DNA from: Acidobacteriota bacterium
GTDB lineage: Bacteria > Acidobacteriota > Terriglobia > Bryobacterales > Bryobacteraceae
NCBI GenBank assembly: GCA_026393985.1
Contig: JAPKZB010000094.1
Span: 1 to 38,435 of the forward strand
DNA length: 38,435 nt
Direction of reading: 5' to 3'
Shown in pieces: positions 26,482 through 33,754 of this stretch (position 1 is the first letter of the stretch; each line of letters begins with the position of its first letter). The notes beneath the pieces are model-generated. The model saw only the letters and a program-made list of their open reading frames with translations, ran no database searches and had not been told where the DNA came from. Made by a program: the position numbers and the translations under genes.

Positions 26482-29400
26482 GGGCGGCAGAGGGATGGAT
26501 GGGCCGTGGATTGTCGCAATCAGCAATCCTCAGGGTGTCGCTGTTGTTTCTAGCGAGCGGGTCGTTGTGTTGCGCCTCGGATGGTAGCGGGATGCGACGT
26601 TTGGTCAGCAGTTCAATTCTGCGGCAGACCACAGCCTTCCAGGAAAGCGACTGGAAACAGATCGAAGGGTTGAGTCTGGGGCGAACGGGTAAGGCGTTTA
26701 GCGTTTCGGGCACTGTTGAGATTCCCCAGAAAGACGTGAGCCGTAAGAAATGGCGGCGCAATGGAATTACGGAGTGGCTGGTCAACGGGAAAGAGGGGAT
26801 GGAGTATGGGCTGACGGTTGTCGAGAAGCCGGCCGGCGCGAACGGTGAGTTGAGCCTAGAACTGCGGCAGCGAGGGGAAGTGGTTGCGAATCACGATGCC
26901 GGGGCGGGGGTGATTTCGAATCACCCGGCGCAGGGTGACCCTGCACTACGGCACCGAAATCTGGTGGCGGTGGACGCACGCGGGCGGAGGCTGCCAGCAC
27001 GAATGCCAGAGGCGGGAGATACCGTTCGCAGGCTGGTCGACGACCAGATGGCAGGGTATCCGATTGTGGCGTATCCGATGGCGCAGCAAACGTTCCTGAA
27101 GATGTCGAACATGGGGGGCGATGATGAATTTGGGGCGGGGGCGCAGAGTGACAAGAGTTTGGAGGGAGCGCGCGCGTCAGAGGCGTTTGTGGATGGCCCC
27201 CAAGTGACCATCATTAGCCCATCCTCAGGATCGCTGGCGGGCGGGCAATCGGTCACGAGCGACGGAGCTGCGGCTACCAGTTTCACTCTAGTTAACGCGA
27301 CGACGATCACGGCGACGACCCCGGAGGGTATCGCGGGGACAGCGAGCGCACAGGCAAGGATGCCGGACGGGACGAACGCCGCGAATACTCTATATACCGA
27401 TGTTGCCGGAAGCGTTGCTATCTCGCCGCTGTCGGACACCGCCACTGCGGCTGGCCAAACGGGAAAGTCGATTACGGTAACGGCAAGTGCATCCCGGGCT
27501 GGATGGACGGCGACTAGCAACTCGTCCTGGTTGACCGTCACGGCAGGTTCCTCTGCGACGGGCAGTGGCACCGTCGCGTACCATGTTGCCGCCAATACAA
27601 GTGCCAACAGTCGGACGGGCGAGCTGACGACCGGCGGGCAGACGCTTTCAGTGACGCAGAGCGGTGCGATGCCAACCTTCGGCTTTGCCAGTGCGACAGC
27701 CACGGTGCCAGCCGCTGCGGGAAGGGGCAGCATCGGCGTGACCGTCACCCCAGGTGATGCGACGTGGACGGCAGCCAGCGATGCGGCTTGGCTTACCGTG
27801 TCCCCTAGTCCGGTAACGGGAGCGGCCTCGTTGGGTTATAGCTTCACGGCAAACGGAACCGCAGCGACGCGAACGGGTACGATCACCGTTGGTGGGCAGT
27901 CCTTCACCGTAATCCAGGTGAAAGAACAACAGGCGATCCTCGGGGTAAATCCCCGCTCGGGAGCGAACACGGTGAATCTGTTTGACCTCCTTAGTGAATC
28001 GACAACCTCCACTGTCTCAGTCGGCTGGGCGCCCATGGCGGTCGCCGTCAATCCGCAAGGCACGAATGCGTATGTTGTCAATTGTGGCAGCCTCTGCACG
28101 GCAAGCCGGGGTGCGGACGACAACTCCGTGTCGGTCGTCGACTTGGGCAGTATGCAGGTGAAGACGACAATCCCTGTTGGAGTGAATCCCATTGCGATTG
28201 CCTTGAATCCTGCCGGAACGCGGGCCTATGTCCACAACGCCCAATCCGCAACCCTATCGGTGATTGATACCAACAACAATACAGTTATCGCTACTGTGCC
28301 GTCCTGCGGTCGTGGCTTGGTGATTCATCCTACGCTGCCCAGATTGTACCTGAGCTGCGGCCGAGTCATCGACACTACCACGAATACTGAAATCACCACA
28401 ATTGCCGGTGTTGCCGGGCCCGATATTGCAATTCACCCGAATGGAAGCTTTGTTTACATCGCGACAGATGGTGCCACTGAGAATACGCCAGGGCGGGTTT
28501 CCGTGATCAGTACCGATGCGAATGCTGTCGCCACTACAATTCCCGTTGGCAACTCTCCATTTAGCATTGCCGTTCATCCGGGGGGGACGCGCGCTTACGT
28601 TGCGAATTCTAACAGCGGAAGCATTTCGTCCGTTGATTTGGTCACGAATAGTTTATTCGCCACCATTGCCGTGGGCGGGAATCCCAGAGCAGTGGCTGTT
28701 AGCCCCGACGGCCAACGAATCTATGTCGCGAAAGGCTTTGAGGCCAACGTAGTTGTAATAGACGCGGCCGACCATGCCAACCTGGGAGAATTGCCGTTTT
28801 CTGCCGATGAGTTCACCCTACTCCAAACTGGCATCCAGCCGCCGGGAGCGCCGCGAGGCGTGAGTGCCGTTGCCGAGGAGCGCCACGCCAACGTCTCGTT
28901 TCAACCGCCCGTTTCGACCGGCGGAGCTGGGGTTACCGGATATTCCGTGATGGCATCTCCCGGGAGTATCACGGCGACGGGGAGCCGTTCTCCGGTGACG
29001 GTTTCCTGGCTTACGCCGGGGGTAGCCTATCAGTTTGGTGTGCGAGCGGTCAATCTAGTTGGTGCCGGGCCTAGTTCGGCTCTTTCGAACAGTGTCATGC
29101 CGGGGGGGGTTGCTTTTCCGTTCAGAACCGCGACCGTGCCCGCAACGGCGGGTGCGGGAAGCGTGGCGGTAACGACGACGCCCAGCAACATTGTGTGGAC
29201 TCCGACCAGTAGTGCCCCGTGGCTTACGGTCGCCAGTACGGCGATCACGGGTTCGGCAACGTTGAAGTATAGCTACTCGGCCAACGGGAACGTGGCACCG
29301 CGGGCGGCTACGATCATGATCGGCGGGCAGACCTTCACGGTGATACAGAGTGGAATCACCGGAAGTTTGACGCTGCCGCCGACGACGGACACGGCGACGG

Positions 29401-31208
29401 CGACCGGAGCAACGGGCAAGACGGTGGCAGCAACGTCGAACGCTGCCTGGCTTACGGTCACAGCGGGTGCATCTCCGACGGGAAGCGCTACGGTGACTTA
29501 CACGGTAGCGGCGAACACGAGCGTGAACAGCCGAACGGGGACATTGACGATTGGCGGGCAGACATTCACGGTCACGCAGAGCGGCATGACACCGACCTAC
29601 GCTTTTGGTAGCGCGACGGCGACGATACCGGCGACGGCCGGAAGTGGGAACGTGTCGGTCACCGTAACGCCGAGTGATGCGACTTGGACGCCGACGAGTA
29701 GTGCAGCCTGGTTGACGCTTTCCTCCGCCTCGGTAACGGGCTCAGCAACGCTGAGCTACAACTACACGGCGAACGGGAACGCGGCAACGCGAACGGGGAC
29801 GATCACGGTGGGCGGGCAGACGTTCACGGTGACACAGAGTGGAGTGACCGGAAGCGTAACCCTGTCGACGACGACGGATACGGCACCCGCGGCGGGTATT
29901 TCCGGCAGGCGAATTACCGTAGGGGTGACTTCATCAGCTTCGTTTTGGACGGCTGAATCCCAAACCCCGTGGATTACCGTTACGGCCGGGTTCAGCGGAA
30001 CCGGCAACGGCGAGGTGGTCTACAGCGTGTCGCCAAACAGCAGCGCCACTAGCCGGACCGGGACGCTGATTATTGGCGGGATGAGCGTGACGGTGACGCA
30101 GGCGGGAACGGCCGGCGCGCAACCGGTTAGTGTGACGCCAGCCGCGGGAAGCAGCGGCCGCCAACTCTTTTCGTACACGGTGCGGCATTCGGCGTCGGCC
30201 AACAACGTACTTTATGCGCAGTTTTTGTTCAGTCGGTCTGGTCTTGTTGCGCAAAATGGCTGCTATGTGAGCTACGACCCGCTGGGCAATGTGTTCTATT
30301 TGCTGAACGACAATGCCACGGAATGGTTTGGCTTGTATGGGGGATCGTCGGGCACCGTGGGGAACTCGCAGTGCACCGTCCACGGCGCAACCAGCGGATC
30401 GAGCAGAGCGGGTAGCGATTTGACGATCTCACTGGACGCAAGTTTCCGTACTGGGTTTGCTGGAGCAAAACGAGTGTATCTCCTATCTGGCGACAATACA
30501 GGGCTTATTAGTGACTGGCAGGAGGTCGGGGCTTGGTCTGATACGGGAGATCGGCGCGCAGTGGAACTCATTTCCTTGACGCCAGACAACGGTTCCGGGG
30601 GGGCGGTAACGCTGACTTCAATCGTGAGGGACAGCGACGGTGCGAATACGATTCCGTTTACGCAGCTCGTGATGAACGCGGGGTTGAACGGGTTTAATGC
30701 CTGTTTTATCCACTATGACCGTGCCTCGAATGTGTTCTTCCTGCTGAAGGATGACGGTTCGGATTGGTTTGGGCTGCGGGCAGGGCCCGGGACCGCAGGA
30801 CAAGTCGCAAACAGCCAGTGCGTTCTGCGTGCCGCAGGTTCCGGTGGGACGGCTTCCGGCGATACGCTGACGGTGACGTACAACTTGCAGTTCAAGGGCG
30901 GGTTTACTGGAAGCCGGCAGATCTATCTGCAGGTGTTGGACGACACCGGGGTGATTCAGACGTGGCGGCAGATGGGCAGTTGGACCGTGAGCGGGGCAAC
31001 TCTCTCGAGTGCGGGTGGATCGTCGGTGTCATCGCGCGGAGGAAGCGGACAAGGGTTTAAGGAGCCGCCGGGTGGGTTGGTATTCGAGACGCCGCGACGC
31101 TATCGGGTGATGCAGAGAGGGAATGTATGGCTGGTGGGCGCCGAGGAGGGTGATGCCGCCTCTCCTGGCGTGACACAGCAGCAGCGGCGAAATCGTGTGG
31201 TGCCTTGA
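26478..31208 (+). CDS. Giant secreted BACON/YVTN/fibronectin multidomain protein
   Basis: Encodes 1576 residues. After a signal peptide (residues 16-34, AILRVSLLFLASGSLCCAS) there is a 100-residue region of the FG-GAP/SBBP-associated type (NGITEWLVNGKEGMEYGLTV, GYPIVAYPMAQQTFLKMSN), then a shortened IPT/TIG domain (240-305). Two BACON-like domains (311-480), a YVTN-type beta-propeller (486-775; PVGVNPIAIALNPAGTRAYV), one fibronectin III domain (788-874) and four more BACON-like domains (877-1210) follow. Two copies of an acidobacterial domain with CYVSYDPLGNVFYLL and CFIHYDRASNVFFLL (1212-1507) and a basic tail complete it. It is likely a cell-surface or secreted carbohydrate- or protein-binding adhesin; no catalytic motif was seen. 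GAGGTGA five bases upstream supports ATG 26478. The plus strand is G-rich. Confidence 0.9.
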   Translation: MRAAEGWMGRGLSQSAILRVSLLFLASGSLCCASDGSGMRRLVSSSILRQTTAFQESDWKQIEGLSLGRTGKAFSVSGTVEIPQKDVSRKKWRRNGITEWLVNGKEGMEYGLTVVEKPAGANGELSLELRQRGEVVANHDAGAGVISNHPAQGDPALRHRNLVAVDARGRRLPARMPEAGDTVRRLVDDQMAGYPIVAYPMAQQTFLKMSNMGGDDEFGAGAQSDKSLEGARASEAFVDGPQVTIISPSSGSLAGGQSVTSDGAAATSFTLVNATTITATTPEGIAGTASAQARMPDGTNAANTLYTDVAGSVAISPLSDTATAAGQTGKSITVTASASRAGWTATSNSSWLTVTAGSSATGSGTVAYHVAANTSANSRTGELTTGGQTLSVTQSGAMPTFGFASATATVPAAAGRGSIGVTVTPGDATWTAASDAAWLTVSPSPVTGAASLGYSFTANGTAATRTGTITVGGQSFTVIQVKEQQAILGVNPRSGANTVNLFDLLSESTTSTVSVGWAPMAVAVNPQGTNAYVVNCGSLCTASRGADDNSVSVVDLGSMQVKTTIPVGVNPIAIALNPAGTRAYVHNAQSATLSVIDTNNNTVIATVPSCGRGLVIHPTLPRLYLSCGRVIDTTTNTEITTIAGVAGPDIAIHPNGSFVYIATDGATENTPGRVSVISTDANAVATTIPVGNSPFSIAVHPGGTRAYVANSNSGSISSVDLVTNSLFATIAVGGNPRAVAVSPDGQRIYVAKGFEANVVVIDAADHANLGELPFSADEFTLLQTGIQPPGAPRGVSAVAEERHANVSFQPPVSTGGAGVTGYSVMASPGSITATGSRSPVTVSWLTPGVAYQFGVRAVNLVGAGPSSALSNSVMPGGVAFPFRTATVPATAGAGSVAVTTTPSNIVWTPTSSAPWLTVASTAITGSATLKYSYSANGNVAPRAATIMIGGQTFTVIQSGITGSLTLPPTTDTATATGATGKTVAATSNAAWLTVTAGASPTGSATVTYTVAANTSVNSRTGTLTIGGQTFTVTQSGMTPTYAFGSATATIPATAGSGNVSVTVTPSDATWTPTSSAAWLTLSSASVTGSATLSYNYTANGNAATRTGTITVGGQTFTVTQSGVTGSVTLSTTTDTAPAAGISGRRITVGVTSSASFWTAESQTPWITVTAGFSGTGNGEVVYSVSPNSSATSRTGTLIIGGMSVTVTQAGTAGAQPVSVTPAAGSSGRQLFSYTVRHSASANNVLYAQFLFSRSGLVAQNGCYVSYDPLGNVFYLLNDNATEWFGLYGGSSGTVGNSQCTVHGATSGSSRAGSDLTISLDASFRTGFAGAKRVYLLSGDNTGLISDWQEVGAWSDTGDRRAVELISLTPDNGSGGAVTLTSIVRDSDGANTIPFTQLVMNAGLNGFNACFIHYDRASNVFFLLKDDGSDWFGLRAGPGTAGQVANSQCVLRAAGSGGTASGDTLTVTYNLQFKGGFTGSRQIYLQVLDDTGVIQTWRQMGSWTVSGATLSSAGGSSVSSRGGSGQGFKEPPGGLVFETPRRYRVMQRGNVWLVGAEEGDAASPGVTQQQRRNRVVP

Positions 31209-31261
31209 TCGCACGTGGCGCTTGTGGATCGGGAGAGCCTTTGGACGCATGGTCTAAAAAC

Positions 31262-31775
31262 GGCTGGAGCTGGACCACTGTCTCGTCGTAGCGGCGGTCG
31301 TCGAGGAGGCCGACGGGGACTCCGGAGGTGTCGGGCTTCAAGAGCTCTTCTCCACGGCAGATGATGGGAGGGGTGCCGCCGGCGTTCGCCATGGTCAGGC
31401 GCTGCGTGCGGGCGTCCCAGCTGCGTGCGGGCGTCCCAGAGCAGAGCCAGGAGCGTCGCGTACTGCGCCTGGGCCTTGCGCTCGGCCAGGCTCTGGTTGA
31501 GCTGGCGGAGCAGGTCGGCCGGGCCTCGCTTGCGGCGGGCCAGAGAACGGAGGAGTCGCCGAAGACGATGGCGACCTGGCCGCTGTCGTAGTCGAAGAAG
31601 TCAAAGAGATCGCCGGAGATTTCGCGGGCGGGCTTGAGGCCGACGGCGATTTCGAGCCCCTCCACCTCGGGCGGGTCGCTGGGGAGGAGGATGGCCTGGA
31701 GCTTGCGGGCGGCCGGGAGGTCTTCGTCGAGACGGACGTTTTCGATGGCGCTGGCGAGATTGAGGACGCCGCGGA
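31262..31775 (-). pseudogene. RsbU/SpoIIE-type PP2C phosphatase, decayed
   Basis: Pieces of a PP2C-like phosphatase of the kind that dephosphorylates anti-anti-sigma factors: AARKLQAILLPSDPPEVEGL, PAREISGDLFDFFDYDSGQV, FGDSS, then in another frame LLRQLNQSLAERKAQAQYAT followed by LLALLWDA, and finally MANAGGTPPIICRGEELL and GVPVGLLDDRRYDE. After FGDSS the expected GKG/AAL segment is deleted and the frame shifts. A 19-base tandem duplication at 31402-31439 shifts it again; removing one copy restores LWDARTQRLTMANAGG. The expected C-terminal segment with the last metal-binding Asp is missing. The gene is dead. A signalling role in general stress or sigma regulation would apply only to the ancestor. 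Confidence 0.8.
31402..31439. repeat. 19-base tandem duplication inside the RsbU pseudogene
   Basis: CTGCGTGCGGGCGTCCCAG occurs twice, at 31402-31420 and 31421-31439. As 19 is not a multiple of three it changes the frame, and its removal joins the two halves of the phosphatase reading frame. Confidence 0.92.
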
Positions 31776-31778
31776 AGC

Positions 31779-32029
31779 GGCTTCGTTCGTTTGGCCGGAA
31801 CGTGTTGATATCGTTGGCTTTCGGCGAAAGGACGCCGAGGAAGTGGCTTCGTTCGTGCGGCGGGGCTAGCTTTTGGATCTGCTTGATAAAATGGGACTTC
31901 CGTTGATTTTTGGGGCGAGAAATGGCTTCGTTCGTCAAATATTTACTCGACGGCGGCCGCGAAAATCGTAAGTGATTGATTTAAAAGAGCCGGTTTTGCC
32001 CCGAGGGGTAAAAAATTGGCTTCGTTCGT
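31779..32029 (-). repeat. Four copies of a repeat starting ACGAACGAAGCC
   Basis: The exact 12-mer GGCTTCGTTCGT (minus strand ACGAACGAAGCC) occurs at 31779, 31845, 31924 and 32018, with spacings of 66, 79 and 94 bases. On the minus strand the copies continue similarly: CC then A/G, a T/C-rich stretch, and often CCCC-AAAA (for example GCCATTTCTCGCCCCAAAAA and GCCAATTTTTTACCCC). In translation they give TNEA-, HERSHF- and NERSRF-like strings, which are chance products. A fifth, isolated copy lies at 19374. Confidence 0.75.
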
Positions 32030-32464
32030 CGATTTTGGCCCGAACGGCATGGCGGCGGCGCCGTTTGACTGTTCGGCGGTGGGTTCCGGACAGAACCACT
32101 ATGGCGGCGGAGCGGGCCGGACGAGGGTGTGGGCGGCGGCATCCTGTTGCAATGGCGAGAGATGTTTTTTTGGATGGCTTGGAACCGGGGGAAATCGGGG
32201 CCCGGCGGGTTGGTGGGGCTGCTTGGGGGCCGCGGCGTGGATGGGACCGGGGCGGGGGGCGCGGTGGCCGGGGTGTTCGCCGGGGGCACGGGGTTGGTTG
32301 GCTTGCGGGGTGGATGGCGGAGAAGGGGCGGCGGCATGCTCCGGAGGATTGGGAGGTTCGCGGGGGTGTTTCGAGTTGGGGGGGCTGCGGTGAAGGGTGC
32401 TTGGCTGGCGGTGAGGATGGGGGAGCAGGGACCAACGACTTGCAAAACCGTGCGCGGAACGCTT
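32030..32464. other. G-rich stretch without a recognisable gene
   Basis: Long open frames exist on both strands only because stop codons are rare in this very GC-rich, low-complexity DNA (runs such as GGGGCGGGGGGCGCGG at 32241). None carries a family motif. It may be decayed coding sequence linked to the recombinase fragment that follows. Confidence 0.5.
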
Positions 32465-32522
32465 GACGGGCGTGGTGGCGACGCACGGAAACTCCATTTT
32501 TTGCGAAGCGATGGCAATGTGA

Positions 32523-32673
32523 TCGGCTGCCGAGATCGCCCGACGGGGGTGCGTCACCCGGACGCGATTGACGCCGCTGAGGGACCGGATGCTTCTGGCG
32601 CCGGATCTGCAAGAGCACGGGCGCAAGGAAACTGCGGCGGCTGGCGACGATCGCGGACTGGGGGCAACCGTAG
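32523..32673 (+). pseudogene. Recombinase C-terminal fragment
   Basis: One frame gives SAAEIARRGCVTRTRLTPLR followed by LLAPDLQE, and a second frame just after gives KLRRLATIADWGQP. Together they match the C-terminal segment of serine-recombinase-like proteins frequent in these bacteria: a helix-turn-helix AELARLGHVTRARVTQI, then LAPDIQE, then LRxIAxxxDWxxQR. The spacing, a frameshift and early stops show that it is a relic. No catalytic domain was found upstream. Confidence 0.5.
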
Positions 32674-32761
32674 ATCGTGGCGCAATCCTGATTCTCGACG
32701 AGGAGTGCGGGAAGCATGATCTCGAAAAGATGCAGGCCAAGACGCCCTAATTGGCGGGCAT

Positions 32762-32985
32762 TTATGAAGCTCGCCGCTTGCCAAGCCCCTCGGCGATCAT
32801 TGCAGTCACAAGAGTGTTGAGACTGACGCCTTCCTGCCTCGCCCTCGCGACCAAACGCGCGTGCAGGCTTCGTGGAACACGCTGTCGCCACTGGCCGCTC
32901 GCTTCGCTCGGCTTTGGAATCGGATCACCATGGCGGGCGCAACTGAGCAGATACGATTTGACGGCATCGTACCCATTCTTGATTG
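32762..32985 (-). pseudogene. hicB: HicB antitoxin fragment, 5'-truncated
   Basis: The minus strand reads GYDAVKSYLLSCARHGDPIP, KPSEASGQWRQRVPRSLHA, then RLVARARQEGVSLNTLVTA and a stop at 32762. This is the end of the HicB N-terminal domain (…HGDPIPxPS) and the whole Arc-like ribbon-helix-helix DNA-binding domain (S-G-x-x-x-x-RxPxSLHxxLxxxAxxEGVSLNxxV). The first part of the antitoxin and any HicA toxin gene are missing. The frame breaks at about 32985, where an IS6-type transposase fragment begins on the other strand, so the insertion probably caused the truncation. Confidence 0.7.
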
Positions 32986-33207
32986 CGGAGCAGCAAGTCC
33001 TTGAACAACTTGATCGAGCAAGATCACCGAGGGATCAAGCAACGGCTGCGGCCGATGCTGGGACTGAAGAGTTTCGAGACAGCCGACATTGTGATCAGCG
33101 GTATAGAACTGGCAGAGAAGATCAAGAAAGGACAATGCAAAATAGGCAAGTTGGGTGGGCGCAGAGCGATGCCTCAGGAGATCTGGCAAGCCGCGTTGGC
33201 GGCCTGA
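32986..33207 (+). mobile_element. IS6-family transposase C-terminal fragment
   Basis: About 73 residues, RSSKSLNNLIEQDHRGIKQR, PMLGLKSFETADIVISGIEL, AEKIKKGQCKIGK, ending QEIWQAALAA. NNL(I/V)EQDHRxIKxRxxPMLGxKxF with the catalytic Glu is the hallmark of the IS6/IS26 DDE domain end, and the Glu is present here. The earlier two-thirds with both catalytic Asp residues is absent, so the element cannot move by itself. It abuts the HicB fragment. No terminal inverted repeat was recognised downstream. Confidence 0.8.
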
Positions 33208-33607
33208 TCAGTACCTGGATCAACACAACGACCGCGGCCGAAATCGTCGCAACTCCCAATTGGCACCAGAGCCCGTTTTGCCGCTTCCCTCTCGTGGCGG
33301 TCCTCGTAATCGAGGCCGAAGACCAATTGTCCGACCCTGTTTTCGGCCGAGTGGTGGAGATCGTGCCGATCGCGGCGATCCACGGTGCGGGCGGGCCGGC
33401 GACGGGTGAGGTTGAACCGGGAGGGAGGAGGTTTGGCAGGTCAGCAAGGCGCCGCCATCCGGGGAGGGCTCAGGGCCGGTGAAGTCGACTACCATCGAAC
33501 GGGACGGACAGAACGGGACGGACAGGTCCCAAACGCAGCGCGGGATTGGATACAATCATCAAGGGCAACAGCCGTTGCTCTTAGGTCTAAACCCGTTGCA
33601 TCGAAGC
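33208..33607. other. Unassigned stretch after the IS6 fragment
   Basis: No gene is recognised. Frames on both strands are open by composition only. It contains a perfect 14-base tandem duplication (33497-33524). The base composition turns from G-rich to balanced here. Confidence 0.45.
33497..33524. repeat. 14-base tandem duplication
   Basis: GAACGGGACGGACA occurs twice in a row (33497-33510 and 33511-33524) in non-coding DNA upstream of the third receptor gene. Confidence 0.88.
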
Positions 33608-33632
33608 ACCGTCATCCCACGGGACGGTTTTG
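33608..33632 (+). terminator. Terminator-like hairpin upstream of the third receptor
   Basis: ACCGTC, a nine-base loop, GACGGT, then TTT and G. The stem may be strengthened by CCC/GGG inside the loop. It lies 120 bases before the receptor start and could insulate that gene from the remnants upstream, or be a leader structure. Confidence 0.35.
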
Positions 33633-33754
33633 CTCGGGATTTGTGAGAAATCCGGTCCAGGCGCGACCGACATCCGACCCTACTACCCCTTCGTCCGGGG
33701 CCTTGAACCTGTCGTTCAAAGAACAACACCAAAATCATTCAGGGGTAGTATTTC

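Noticed and set aside
32099-32740. Overlapping open frames on both strands in the G-rich stretch
   Set aside because: No motif, low complexity and no ribosome site. Only the short recombinase-like segment could be supported.
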